64,000 nucleotides of DNA. It comes from Selenomonadales bacterium UBA7018. Lineage in GTDB: Bacteria > Bacillota > Negativicutes > Selenomonadales > Selenomonadaceae. This document shows, piece after piece, positions 42,131 through 51,260 of the stretch. The notes beneath the pieces were generated by a model. That model had not been told where the DNA came from. It made no database searches and saw only the letters and a list, made by a program, of their open reading frames with translations. The position numbers and the translations under genes were made by a program. Numbering within the stretch: the stretch's first letter is position 1; each line of letters opens with the position of its first letter. The stretch covers positions 127,894 through 191,893 of the forward strand of contig DJWY01000025.1 of assembly GCA_002448305.1 (NCBI GenBank), given 5' to 3'.

Positions 42131-42439
42131 TCACATTTGGATTTTCTCCTTTGGGTCTACCGCCGAAATAATTTTGTCGTAAAGTTCGTTCGGCAGTTTG
42201 GTTTTGAAAACTTTGTCCAAGTTATGACGTTTTTTCAAAGTCGCCGCGCAGGTTGGCGACTTGCAGACGTAAGCACCGCGCCCGAAAATTTTTCCCGACT
42301 CGTCAAGCAGAATTTCGCCCGAAGAAGTTTTTACAATGCGAATTAGTTCGGACTTGTGAAAAACTTGACGGCAGACAATACAGCGGCGCATTTCAATTTG
42401 CTTAATCGCGGTACCTTTAGCGGTTTTCCCCTTAGACAT
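42131..42439 (-). CDS. ylxR: YlxR/RnpM RNA-binding protein
   Basis: 102 residues. MRRCIVCRQVFHKSELIRIV near residue 17 (with CxxC), GRGAYVCKSPTCAATLKK near 53 and the following helix are the YlxR signatures; B. subtilis YlxR (RnpM) binds RNase P RNA. The standard place between nusA and infB is kept. Its start overlaps the nusA stop by one base. Confidence 0.93.
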   Translation of the reverse strand: MSKGKTAKGTAIKQIEMRRCIVCRQVFHKSELIRIVKTSSGEILLDESGKIFGRGAYVCKSPTCAATLKKRHNLDKVFKTKLPNELYDKIISAVDPKEKIQM

Positions 42440-43587
42440 TAGCGTTTACCTTTTTTTTGACGCGGTTTAGGCTTAAATACTGACGTTGCTTCCGAAATGT
42501 CGACTTCATGCATGTAGGAAGGAAGCTCGCTATTTTTCGCCTGCTTCATACTTTTAATATCAATCTTCCAACCGGTAAGGCGGGCAGCAAGGCGAGCATT
42601 CTGCCCTTCTCTGCCGATTGCTAAACTCAACTGATTATCGGGCACCACGACGCGACAATTTTTATCGTCATCATTAAGCGCGACGCTAACAATTTTTGAC
42701 GGGCTAAGGGCATTAGCGACGTAGACGCCTGCTTTCGGACTCCACTCGACTAAATCTAATTTCTCTTCGCCTAGTTCGTCAAGCACGGGCTGAATTCTGG
42801 TGCCATGCTGACCAATGCACGAGCCGACCGCTTCAACATTCGGGTCTTTGGAATTGACAGCGACTTTTGCTCTGGAACCAGGTTCACGAACTACGCCTTT
42901 TATCTCGACAAGCCCTTCCTGAATTTCGGGAACTTCAAGTTCAACAAGACGACGCAAGAAATTTGGGTGCGTACGCGAAAGATAAACTTGAGGACCTTTG
43001 CCGCTCTTTTTGACTTCGACTATATAGGCGCGAACAATATCGCCAATTTTGTAGTTGTCAATCGGCGATTGCTCACTTGGAACCAAAATTGCTTCGGTCT
43101 TACCGACTTCGACGATAAAATTGCCGTCCTCCACGCGGGTAATTCTTCCGCGCACAAGGTCGCTATCGCGATTGGTGAATTCGTCGTAGATGACAACTCG
43201 TTCTGCCTCGCGCAATTTCTGAACGACGCTTTGCTTAGCCGCTTGCGCCGCAATGCGCCCAAAATTTTTCGGCGTAACTTCAATCTCGATAACGTCATCA
43301 AGTTCGCAATCGGGATTAATTTTTTCGGCGTCTTCCTTAGAAATTTCAATGACGGGGTCGCTGACTTCCTCGACGACGCTTTTGAGCGAATAGACATGGA
43401 AACTGCCGTCATTGCGGTCGATTACGACTTCGACATTATCATCTTGATTGAAATTTTTCTTGTAAGCGGTTTTCAAAGCGGACTCCACCGCGTCAAACAT
43501 TACTTCGGGCGCAATTTCCTTTTCAGCGCATATATCATTGATAACATCAATCAAGCTAAGTTCTGGTGTTTTCCTTCTTCCAGCCAA
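42439..43587 (-). CDS. nusA: Transcription termination/antitermination factor NusA
   Basis: 382 residues: N-terminal RNA-polymerase-binding domain (SLIDVINDICAEKEIAPEVM), S1 domain (around 135-200, GRITRVEDGNFIVEVGKTEA), and two KH domains (GSCIGQHGTRIQPVLDEL and LAIGREGQNARLAARLTGW). Lacks the C-terminal acidic repeats of proteobacterial NusA, as usual for Bacillota. TTG start 7 nt after AAGGAGG. Second gene of the rimP-nusA-ylxR-infB operon. Confidence 0.96.
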   Translation of the reverse strand: MAGRRKTPELSLIDVINDICAEKEIAPEVMFDAVESALKTAYKKNFNQDDNVEVVIDRNDGSFHVYSLKSVVEEVSDPVIEISKEDAEKINPDCELDDVIEIEVTPKNFGRIAAQAAKQSVVQKLREAERVVIYDEFTNRDSDLVRGRITRVEDGNFIVEVGKTEAILVPSEQSPIDNYKIGDIVRAYIVEVKKSGKGPQVYLSRTHPNFLRRLVELEVPEIQEGLVEIKGVVREPGSRAKVAVNSKDPNVEAVGSCIGQHGTRIQPVLDELGEEKLDLVEWSPKAGVYVANALSPSKIVSVALNDDDKNCRVVVPDNQLSLAIGREGQNARLAARLTGWKIDIKSMKQAKNSELPSYMHEVDISEATSVFKPKPRQKKGKR

Positions 43588-43644
43588 GTAAATTCCTCCT
43601 TAGAGAGTAGTTATATCTAATCCCTACTCCCCAATCCCTATTAC

Positions 43645-44088
43645 CTAAAAATCAATGTGCAATCTGACTTGCGCGATTTTTTCTCGCGGCAAAGGTTCAA
43701 TGTCCTTGAGCCGTAAAAATTTTTCGTCGCGTCCTTCCAATTCTCCGACAAATAATTTCTTCCCGTCAAGCGGCGCGTAAAGTGTCACGTCGACGACTTT
43801 GCCTACTTCGCGTACGAAATCTTTATCTTTTTTTAAAATGCGGTCGATACCTGGCGACGAAACTTCCAAATTATACGCGACATTGATTATTGAAACTTCG
43901 TCCAACTTCGCGCCGAGTTTTTCGCTTATCGCTTGGCAGTCGTCTAAATCAATGCCGCCAGACTTATCCACGAAAACGCGCAAATACCAATCGCGCTCCT
44001 TGACGTATTCCACGTCGACAAGTTCATAATCCGTGCCCTGCAAAATTTCCGCCATTAAACTTTCCACTTGCGATTCAATTTTGCTCAA
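43645..44088 (-). CDS. rimP: Ribosome maturation factor RimP
   Basis: 147 residues. YELVDVEYVKERDWYLRVFV near residue 20 and YNLEVSSPGIDRILKKDKDF near 70 are the family signatures; the C-terminal SH3-like domain follows. Needed for 30S assembly. TTG start at 44088, 4 nt after GGGGGTGA; an in-frame ATG 18 codons upstream lies in AT-rich leader without a ribosome site and was rejected. First gene of the nusA operon. Confidence 0.93.
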   Translation of the reverse strand: MSKIESQVESLMAEILQGTDYELVDVEYVKERDWYLRVFVDKSGGIDLDDCQAISEKLGAKLDEVSIINVAYNLEVSSPGIDRILKKDKDFVREVGKVVDVTLYAPLDGKKLFVGELEGRDEKFLRLKDIEPLPREKIAQVRLHIDF

Positions 44089-44184
44089 TCGCTCACCCCC
44101 AAAAGAGTTATTAGTTAGAAGGTAGGAGTTGAAATTCCACATTCCTAATTCATAATTCCTAATTGAAATTTTCCCCTTACAACG

Positions 44185-44214
44185 TGAAAGAGTGGACGCG
44201 AGCCCACTCTTTCA
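44185..44214 (-). promoter_or_regulatory. Conserved-looking leader hairpin of the rimP-nusA-infB operon
   Basis: TGAAAGAGTGG and CCACTCTTTCA form a perfect 11-bp stem around GCTCGCG-type loop, within the transcribed leader about 95-125 nt after the predicted start and 100 nt before rimP. No U-run follows, so it is not a terminator by itself. Similar hairpins before rimP occur, from memory, in other Bacillota. The rest of the leader (44089-44184) holds AT-rich AATTAGGAAT-like repeats. Confidence 0.5.
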
Positions 44215-44310
44215 ACTAAGCTATGTCCAAAAAATTTTCCTCCGTCCGTACGAAGAGACAAAAAATCTTACAAATAATGCCCTCCAAAAATTTTGTTGAC
44301 TTCGCGCCAT

Positions 44311-44339
44311 ATTGTAAACAAAATCAAGAAGTATTGCAA
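44311..44339 (-). promoter_or_regulatory. Promoter of the rimP-nusA-ylxR-infB operon
   Basis: TTGCAA (44334-44339) and TACAAT (44311-44316) on the minus strand with a 17-nt spacer; predicted start near 44304, leader of about 215 nt. Bases 44340-44456 hold no gene; the plus-strand promoter of hpf must lie there but no clear boxes are visible. Confidence 0.65.
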
Positions 44340-44456
44340 GTTTTTTTTGCCAAAAGATTATGTAGCGGATTTTTTTTCAGCTTAAAGGAATTCTAGCCGC
44401 CGCGCCGAATATATACGCAAACACATTCGGCAATAGCGGAAGGAGCTGTTGAGGTC

Positions 44457-45002
44457 ATGGCAACATTCAACATAAGAGGCAAAAATATCGAAATAACACC
44501 GCCGCTGCGCGAGTACGTTGAAAAGCGCGTCGGCAAAATCACAAAGTACTTCGACAACATGGACGAAATTTCGGTTTTGCTCTCAGTCGAAAAAGAGCGT
44601 CAAATCGTCGAGGTAACAGCGGAAGTTCGCGGCGGCTTGATTCTGCGCGGGCAAGAGTCGACAGGCGATATGTACACGTCGATTGATTTGGTCGTCGAAA
44701 AACTCGAACGCCAGATTCACAAGCAGAAAACGAAATTGGAACGTCGTTTCCGTAACGGCGGCATAAGGACAGAAGCTTTCACCGAAGCAAAAGTTCAAGT
44801 CGAACGCGAGGAAGAGGGCGAATATCCAATCGTCAAAACAAAGCATTTCGTCGTTAAACCTATGGACGTGCAGGAAGCAATCATGCAGATGAATTTGCTC
44901 AATCACAATTTCTTTGTCTTCCGCGACGCACAGACCGAGCAAATTTGCGTAGTCTACAAGCGCACCGCCGGAGCCTATGGACTTTTGGAGTTTGACGGCT
45001 GA
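44457..45002 (+). CDS. hpf: Ribosome hibernation promoting factor, long form
   Basis: 181 residues. Residues 1-100 form the S30AE/YfiA domain (MATFNIRGKNIEITPPLREY; YTSIDLVVEKLERQIHKQKT), and residues 125-181 the dimerisation domain of long HPF (IVKTKHFVVKPMDVQEAIMQ; FVFRDAQTEQICVVYKR). It joins two 70S ribosomes into inactive 100S pairs in stationary phase. AAGGAGCTG precedes the ATG. rpsU follows on the same strand with its own promoter. Confidence 0.95.
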   Translation: MATFNIRGKNIEITPPLREYVEKRVGKITKYFDNMDEISVLLSVEKERQIVEVTAEVRGGLILRGQESTGDMYTSIDLVVEKLERQIHKQKTKLERRFRNGGIRTEAFTEAKVQVEREEEGEYPIVKTKHFVVKPMDVQEAIMQMNLLNHNFFVFRDAQTEQICVVYKRTAGAYGLLEFDG

Positions 45003-45021
45003 GCCGCTTTGAAAGTGGTTG

Positions 45022-45050
45022 TTGACGATTAAAAAGTTGCGTGTTAAAAT
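45022..45050 (+). promoter_or_regulatory. Promoter of rpsU
   Basis: TTGACG (45022-45027), 17-nt spacer, TAAAAT (45045-45050); the rpsU ATG is about 50 nt downstream after AGCGGAGGGAGGG. Confidence 0.75.
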
Positions 45051-45099
45051 ACGCGGGCAGTAAAATTATTCGAGTATCAAGCGGAGGGAGGGATATTGA

Positions 45100-45279
45100 A
45101 TGGCCAATGAAGTCAAAGTTGGGAAAAACGAATCCATAGACAGTGCTCTCCGCCGCTTTAAGCGTACCTGTCAAAAGGCGGGCACGCTCGCCGAAGTTCG
45201 CAAGCGTGAACATTACGAAAAGCCGAGCGTACGCCGCAAGAAAAAATCAGAGGCGGCTCGCAAGCGGAAGTATCGTTAA
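45100..45279 (+). CDS. rpsU: 30S ribosomal protein S21
   Basis: 59 residues, very basic: MANEVKVGKNESIDSALRRF, then KRTCQKAGTLAEVRKREHYE, KPSVRRKKKSEAARKRKYR. This is the whole S21 signature; VxxNESIDxALRRFKR and REHYEKPSVRRKKK are diagnostic. GGAGGGAGGG ends 7 nt before the ATG. Monocistronic, closed by a terminator 20 nt after the stop. Confidence 0.97.
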   Translation: MANEVKVGKNESIDSALRRFKRTCQKAGTLAEVRKREHYEKPSVRRKKKSEAARKRKYR

Positions 45280-45300
45280 TCCTTATTAAAAATAAAAAAG

Positions 45301-45338
45301 GTCGCTGTCTCCCTTGCGGATTGACGGCGGCTTTTTTT
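45301..45338 (+). terminator. Terminator of rpsU
   Basis: GTCGCTGTC (45301-45309) pairs with GACGGCGGC (45323-45331) with two G-U pairs, followed by seven T. Confidence 0.85.
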
Positions 45339-45425
45339 CGTGAAAAGGAATTTTTCTAACCCGCATTTAACAATTATAATTAATAATGCGCGTTGATTGA
45401 AAGAGAAAGGAGACTCGTATGCAAT

Positions 45426-47561
45426 ATGCCTGAAAATAAATCCGTGCCGCCTCCTGACAGGACAGGGATAATTTCGCTAATAAAAGTTCTGCAACATTTC
45501 GGAGTAAAAGATTTGCAGAAAATCTACGAAAAAAATCCCGAAACCGATAGACAGCTTGAATGGGACAAGCTAAAAAAAATCGCGAAGAAGTACAACATTA
45601 GCAGTACTGTTATTCGCCCGACATTTGAGGAACTGCGCGAGACCGATTATCCCGCAATCGCTAAAATGAATGACGGTGGTTATATCGCTATCGGCAGTAT
45701 GAACGACGAAGTTATTTTGGCAATCGACCCGCGAGAAAATAAACCGAAGGCTATTCCTATCAAAGAATTTTTAGAGACTTGGTCGAACGAACTTTTAATT
45801 TTCTCGGCGGAATTCAGCTGGACTTATATCAAGAAGCAATACAATCTCGATTGGTTCTTGAAAGTTATCCTGCGCTACAAAAGACCACTCGGCGAAATGC
45901 TCACGGCGTCGTTCTTCCTTCAAATTATGGGAATAGTCTTCCCGCTCATAACTCAGGTCATTATCGATAAAGTTATCGGCAACAACGGTCTTTCGACGCT
46001 AACTGTTATCGGCTACAGCATGGTTGCTTTCTTCACCATGCAAGCACTTTTGACCGGTTTGAAAACTTATATCCTCAACCACACGACGAATAAACTTGAC
46101 GCGATTTTAGGCACGCGCCTTTTCCGGCACCTAATCGCGTTGCCGCTACCCTACTATGAAAATCGGCGCGTTGGCGAATTGCTAATGCGTGTTGACGCCC
46201 TAAGCCGCGTCCGCGAATTTTTCACAGGCTCCGGCTTAATGTCAGTGCTAGACGCGTTCTTCTCAATCGTCTTTATCGCGTTTATGTTCTGGTATTCGGT
46301 GCCGCTAACGCTAATCGCCCTTTTGACAATCCCACTTTACCTTATGCAACTTTGGGCGTTGCCGATTATCAGAGGTAAACTCGGCGGCATTTGGCGCACA
46401 AGAGTAGCGTCTCAAGCTTTCTTAGTCGAATCCATATCGAATATCGAAACGGTTAAATCATTGGCAGTTGAGCCGCAATTCGTAAACAAATGGGAAAATC
46501 TCATTGCTCGTTATATCCGTACGACTTTCGAAATGACGAAATTCCGTTTGTTTATCCAAACGTTCAGAGCGATTATCGAAGCGGCAATAACAATGGCTAT
46601 TCTGTGGTATGGCGGTCATATGGTTATGAACGGCGAATTCACGCTCGGTCAATTAATCGCGTTCCAAATGATTTCGCGTCAAGCACTCGGTCCTTTGTCG
46701 AATCTGCTTATGATGTGGTGGCATCTTATTATGCTCAAGTTCTCGCTTAGGATTATCGGCGACATTTTGAATACGCCAATGGAACCGATTGTTCAAGAAA
46801 TGGGCAAGCGTGGGCAGGAGCGCATTGATGGCGCAATCGACATTAGCGGCGTTAATTTCCGATACCGCGTTGACTTGCCGCTAGTTTTGAAAAATATAAA
46901 TCTGACTGTCAAGCCCGGAGAAAAAGTCGGTATTGTCGGGCGTTCGGGTTCCGGAAAATCGACGCTAACTAATCTTGTCCAAAATCTTTATATACCGGAA
47001 GAAGGTCGTATAGTTATTGGCGGCATAAACACCCGCGAAGCTAACCTTTCATGGTTGCGCGAACAAATCGGCGTTGTTATGCAGGAAAATTATCTGTTTA
47101 ACTCCAGCGTTCGCGATAACATTGCAGTGAGCCGCCCGACTGCGACTATGGACGAAATTATTCGTGCGGCGCGACTTGCCGGAGCGCATGATTTTATCTT
47201 GGAGCTTAAAGAAGGCTATGATACTAAAGTCGGCGAACGCGGCGATTCACTTTCAGGCGGACAACGTCAGCGCGTCGCGATTGCCCGCGCACTTTTGGCA
47301 AATCCCCCAATTCTGATTTTCGACGAGGCAACATCCGCTCTCGACTACGAATCCGAAAGAATTATCTTCAACAACATGGAAGCAATCGGGGCGCATAGAA
47401 CTATGCTTATCATTGCACACAGATTAAGCGCGGTGCGTCGTTGCGATAAAATTATTGTCATTGACAGAGGCGAAATCGTCGAGAGCGGTACGCATGATCA
47501 ATTAATGAAACTCGGCGGACTCTATCGTTATCTTTACGATCAGCAAGAAAGCAGAGGGTAG
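45426..47561 (+). CDS. Type I secretion ABC transporter with inactive C39-like domain (HlyB type), A
   Basis: 711 residues. Residues 15-130 form a C39-like domain in which the catalytic Cys is missing (RTGIISLIKVLQHFGVKDLQ), so it can bind but not cut substrates. Six membrane helices span about 150-440. The nucleotide-binding domain has IVGRSGSGKSTLTNLV, VVMQENYLFNSSVRDN (Q-loop), DSLSGGQRQRVAIARAL, ILIFDEATSALD and IIAHRLS (H-loop). Start ATG at 45426; GGAGA at 45409-45413 is actually better spaced for ATG at 45419, which opens a 4-codon frame (MQYA) whose stop overlaps this start. A plausible -10 box TATAAT lies at 45376-45381. First gene of the secretion operon. Confidence 0.88.
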   Translation: MPENKSVPPPDRTGIISLIKVLQHFGVKDLQKIYEKNPETDRQLEWDKLKKIAKKYNISSTVIRPTFEELRETDYPAIAKMNDGGYIAIGSMNDEVILAIDPRENKPKAIPIKEFLETWSNELLIFSAEFSWTYIKKQYNLDWFLKVILRYKRPLGEMLTASFFLQIMGIVFPLITQVIIDKVIGNNGLSTLTVIGYSMVAFFTMQALLTGLKTYILNHTTNKLDAILGTRLFRHLIALPLPYYENRRVGELLMRVDALSRVREFFTGSGLMSVLDAFFSIVFIAFMFWYSVPLTLIALLTIPLYLMQLWALPIIRGKLGGIWRTRVASQAFLVESISNIETVKSLAVEPQFVNKWENLIARYIRTTFEMTKFRLFIQTFRAIIEAAITMAILWYGGHMVMNGEFTLGQLIAFQMISRQALGPLSNLLMMWWHLIMLKFSLRIIGDILNTPMEPIVQEMGKRGQERIDGAIDISGVNFRYRVDLPLVLKNINLTVKPGEKVGIVGRSGSGKSTLTNLVQNLYIPEEGRIVIGGINTREANLSWLREQIGVVMQENYLFNSSVRDNIAVSRPTATMDEIIRAARLAGAHDFILELKEGYDTKVGERGDSLSGGQRQRVAIARALLANPPILIFDEATSALDYESERIIFNNMEAIGAHRTMLIIAHRLSAVRRCDKIIVIDRGEIVESGTHDQLMKLGGLYRYLYDQQESRG

Positions 47562-47566
47562 GAGAA

Positions 47567-48934
47567 ATGAAAAAGAAATTAAGAAAGTTTTTCCAATGGC
47601 TCCTTCACGGCGAAGACCGCGAAAAGGAAACAGAATTCTTGCCGGCGATACTCGAAGTAACAGAAACTCCGCCATCGCCGACAGGACGACTCGTAATGTG
47701 GTCGGTTTTGGTATTGGTCGTCGTAGCGTTGACGTGGTCGTTTTTAGGACACATTAACGAAGTCGCGGTAGCGGCGGGCAAAGTTATTCCGTCCGGGCAA
47801 ATTAAAACCGTCCAAGTTAAGAATAAGGGCATAGTCAAAGAAATTAACGTTGAGGAAGGCCAAATGGTTCAGGAAGGTGACGTTTTAGTTGTCCTAGACC
47901 CGACGACGACTTCAGCCGATTATGACAGCTTGAAAAAACGCGCCGCTTATTACAAATTAGACCTTCAGCGTTTGACTGCAGAATTGACGCAACAACCTTT
48001 CGTGCCAGAAGAAGACCCCGACCTTGAGGCGCACGACTTAGCGGCGGAAATGGCTCTCTATCAAAGCAGAACATCAGATTACAAAACGCAACGTCAAAGC
48101 CGTGTCGACGTTATCGAACAGAAAATAGCCAGACTTCAAGCAACGCAAGCAACTTACGAGAAATACGCCGACGTTTTAGCTATCGAACAGGAAAAGGAAG
48201 CGCGCCTTGTCGAACTTAGCGAGCAAAATGCAATTTCCGAATTCCAACTCCTTGAGCAACAAAGCCGTACAATCGAATACGCTAAAAATGCGCAGACGGA
48301 ACTTGATTCGCTCAACAGTATCAAAGCTGAAATCGCAGAGGCTCAACAAAATCTTGCTAACGTTGACGCCTCTTACCACAAGGACATTATGACTGCTATG
48401 GTTGAAGCAAAGAAAGAATATTATACCGTCACCGAAGCAATTAAAAAGGCGGAAGAAGATTCGCGCATGTCAATTATCTACGCGCCGATTAGTGGTCGCG
48501 TTTACAATCTGAATATCCATACTCTCGGCGGTATCGTCACGGACGCGCAACCTTTAATGCAAATCGTTCCGGAAGATGCTAAGCTCGAATTTGAAGTTTA
48601 CGCCGATAACAAGGACATTGGCTTTGTTAAAGTCGGGCAAGAAGCTGAAGTTAAGGTCGAAACTTTTAACTTCCAAAAATTCGGTATGTACAAGGCGGAA
48701 GTTCAAGAGATTAGCGCGGACGCCGTCAATGAGCCTACAGACCAACAAAAGCATATGAAATACAAACTTTTGCTCGACCCGACCAGCAATGACATTAATG
48801 TTTACGGGGAGCCGGCTAAGCTCGAAGTCGGTATGAATGTCAGCGCGGAAATTAAAATTAAGGAAAAACGTATTATTGACTTCTTCCTTGACCCGTTCCG
48901 CCGCTATACCTCCGAAGCTTTGAGGGAGCGTTGA
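47567..48934 (+). CDS. HlyD-type periplasmic adaptor (membrane fusion protein)
   Basis: 455 residues. One membrane segment near residue 45 (LVMWSVLVLVVVALTWSFLG) with a short cytoplasmic tail before it; a lipoyl half-motif (VKNKGIVKEINVEEGQMVQE) near 90; a long coiled coil from about 125 to 290; the second lipoyl half and beta-barrel (IYAPISGRVYNLNIHTLGGI) to the end. It links the inner-membrane ABC proteins to an outer-membrane TolC channel; no tolC gene is in the window. Five bases after ABC gene A and three before ABC gene B. Confidence 0.9.
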   Translation: MKKKLRKFFQWLLHGEDREKETEFLPAILEVTETPPSPTGRLVMWSVLVLVVVALTWSFLGHINEVAVAAGKVIPSGQIKTVQVKNKGIVKEINVEEGQMVQEGDVLVVLDPTTTSADYDSLKKRAAYYKLDLQRLTAELTQQPFVPEEDPDLEAHDLAAEMALYQSRTSDYKTQRQSRVDVIEQKIARLQATQATYEKYADVLAIEQEKEARLVELSEQNAISEFQLLEQQSRTIEYAKNAQTELDSLNSIKAEIAEAQQNLANVDASYHKDIMTAMVEAKKEYYTVTEAIKKAEEDSRMSIIYAPISGRVYNLNIHTLGGIVTDAQPLMQIVPEDAKLEFEVYADNKDIGFVKVGQEAEVKVETFNFQKFGMYKAEVQEISADAVNEPTDQQKHMKYKLLLDPTSNDINVYGEPAKLEVGMNVSAEIKIKEKRIIDFFLDPFRRYTSEALRER

Positions 48935-48937
48935 TTT

Positions 48938-51235
48938 ATGGCGGAAAATAACAATCGAACTCCCGACGATAAAAATTTAGTGCCTTCCAAAGGGCAAGCT
49001 CCGCAAAAATCGGGCGGACAAGCTTTAGGCAAAATTACGCCTAAAAAAGTTCCGCTCGACAAGGCTAAGGCTGGGAAACTCGACACCAACGTTAAGCCCG
49101 AAGATGGCGGCGTCGTCAACGGCATTGATACCGGACTTGCTTGCCTTGTCGCCATTGCAAAATATTACAATATCCCTGCCGACTACCGCCAACTTGAGCG
49201 CGCTTACGTCTTGCAAGAGGGTAGCGTTGATTTTACGACGCTTGTTAGGGCGGCTCGCGAATTGAAATTAAAGGCGCGTAAATACGATGGCTTAAAGGAA
49301 GAAGATTTAGACAAGCTCGTTTATCCCGTGCTGATTAAATTGCATTCGGGCAGAAGCGTTGTCATTACGACAATCCGCGAAGGAAAAATTTATGTAATGG
49401 ATCCGGCGTTTTCGCAACAGCCCGTTCAAGTCGACCGCTATAAACTCCTAATGGATTGGACTGGCGACGCGATTCTTTTCACGCGCCGTTATGAACTCGA
49501 CAAAAAGAAAAGCAAATTCGGCTTTAAATGGTTTATTCCCGTCGTCTCAAAGTACATGCCTTTCTTGCGCAATATTTTGCTTATGTCGCTATTGTTGCAA
49601 CTTCTGGGCTTAGCGGCACCGTTTTTCACGCAAAATATTATCGATAAAGTTTTGGTGCACAGAGCCGCCGATGCCTTAGACATTTTGATTTTAGGTATGG
49701 TTATCTGCACGCTCTTTCAAAACTGGATGCTCGGCTTGCGCACGTATCTTTTCGTAAACATTACAAGCAAAATGGACGTAGCGTTGAGTTCGCGCCTATA
49801 TAAAAATGTAACCGCATTGCCCGTCAGCTATTTCCAAAAATGGCAGGTCGGCGACGTTGTTTCGCGTACTGGCGAGCTTGAAACATTGCGTTCGTTTATG
49901 ACGGGCAACAGCTTAACGATTATCCTTGACATTGTCTTTGCAGTCGTTTACTTCGCGGTTATGTTCTTGTACTATAGCCGTATGCTTAGCCTTGTCGTTT
50001 TGGTTATGATTCCGGCGTTCGTCCTGTTAAATTTGATTGTCGCGCCGATTTTCAAACGCCTGATTAACGACCAATTCTTAATCGGTTCCGAAAGTCGTTC
50101 CTTCCTAATCGAGACGATAACGGGCATTAATACGGTTAAATCGTCTAGCGTCGAGAATAATTTCATTCGCCGTTACGAGGAAATACTCGCGCGTTTCGTT
50201 AAAGCTTCTTTGGACGTTGTTAACCTTGCCAACATTGCTAATACAATCGCGTCGTTCTTCTTCAGCATATTTAACCTTGTCATTTTGTGGGTTGGTGCTT
50301 ATTACGTCATGGAAGGCGAAATAAGCGTTGGCGAATTAATCGCGTTCCAGATGATTGCGGGGCAGTTGATTTCACCGATTATGCGCTTAATCAATCAGTG
50401 GCGTGAATTCCAACAAATTCGCGTTTCAATGGAAAGGCTTTCGGATATTATGGACGAAGACACCGAGCCGACGTTTAATCCTTCTCGTACGACGTTGCCA
50501 TCTCTGCGCGGCGACATTGCACTTGAGAAGTTAGCGTTCAGCTACACTGAAGAGGGCGGCAAAGTTCTTGAGAATATCAACATAAGAATTCCGGCGGGCA
50601 TGAAAGTCGGGATTGTCGGTCGTTCGGGTTCCGGAAAATCGACGCTGACTAAATTAATTCAGCGACTTTATCTGCCCGACACCGGACGCATTTTGATTGA
50701 CGGCGTAGATATTGCGCAAGTTGAGCCGGCATGGCTTAGGCGGCAAATTGGCGTTGTGTTGCAGGACAGCAAACTTTTCAGCGGCACTGTTGAAGAAAAT
50801 ATCCGCATTGCCTGCCCGAACGCGACGCATGAAGAAGTTGTTGCGGCGGCGAAACTGGCGGGCGCGCATGAATTCGTTAGCCAATTCCCGCACGGTTATG
50901 ATACTTTCGTCGGCGAGCGCGGCAGTCTTTTAAGCGGCGGTCAGCGTCAAAGAATTGCGATTGCCCGCGCTTTACTTTCAAACCCGCGCATTTTGATTTT
51001 CGACGAAGCAACTTCCGCGCTTGATTACGAGTCGGAAAATATTATTATGAATAACATTGAGCCGATTGCCGAAGGGCGCACAATGTTAATGATAGCTCAC
51101 CGCTTGTCGACTGTTCGCGATTGCGACGCGATTATTGTTATCGACAGAGGGCGCATTATCGAAGCCGGCTCGCATGATGAATTGATGAAGCAAAACGGCG
51201 TTTACGCTAAACTTCACCAAGCACAAATGTCTTAA
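48938..51235 (+). CDS. Type I secretion ABC transporter with inactive C39-like domain (HlyB type), B
   Basis: 765 residues. A 60-residue Pro/Lys-rich extension precedes a C39-like domain whose expected catalytic Cys is Thr (GIDTGLACLVAIAKYYNIPA, compare DCGAAC in active forms). Six membrane helices (about 195-470) and an ATPase domain with GRSGSGKSTLTKLI, LLSGGQRQRIAIARAL, ILIFDEATSALD and IAHRLSTVRD complete it. With gene A it would give a heterodimer or two separate exporters sharing one adaptor. Neither can remove double-glycine leaders. An unusual arrangement: type I systems normally have one ABC gene. Confidence 0.88.
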   Translation: MAENNNRTPDDKNLVPSKGQAPQKSGGQALGKITPKKVPLDKAKAGKLDTNVKPEDGGVVNGIDTGLACLVAIAKYYNIPADYRQLERAYVLQEGSVDFTTLVRAARELKLKARKYDGLKEEDLDKLVYPVLIKLHSGRSVVITTIREGKIYVMDPAFSQQPVQVDRYKLLMDWTGDAILFTRRYELDKKKSKFGFKWFIPVVSKYMPFLRNILLMSLLLQLLGLAAPFFTQNIIDKVLVHRAADALDILILGMVICTLFQNWMLGLRTYLFVNITSKMDVALSSRLYKNVTALPVSYFQKWQVGDVVSRTGELETLRSFMTGNSLTIILDIVFAVVYFAVMFLYYSRMLSLVVLVMIPAFVLLNLIVAPIFKRLINDQFLIGSESRSFLIETITGINTVKSSSVENNFIRRYEEILARFVKASLDVVNLANIANTIASFFFSIFNLVILWVGAYYVMEGEISVGELIAFQMIAGQLISPIMRLINQWREFQQIRVSMERLSDIMDEDTEPTFNPSRTTLPSLRGDIALEKLAFSYTEEGGKVLENINIRIPAGMKVGIVGRSGSGKSTLTKLIQRLYLPDTGRILIDGVDIAQVEPAWLRRQIGVVLQDSKLFSGTVEENIRIACPNATHEEVVAAAKLAGAHEFVSQFPHGYDTFVGERGSLLSGGQRQRIAIARALLSNPRILIFDEATSALDYESENIIMNNIEPIAEGRTMLMIAHRLSTVRDCDAIIVIDRGRIIEAGSHDELMKQNGVYAKLHQAQMS

Positions 51236-51260
51236 TCGCCTAACATAGGAGATAACGTTA

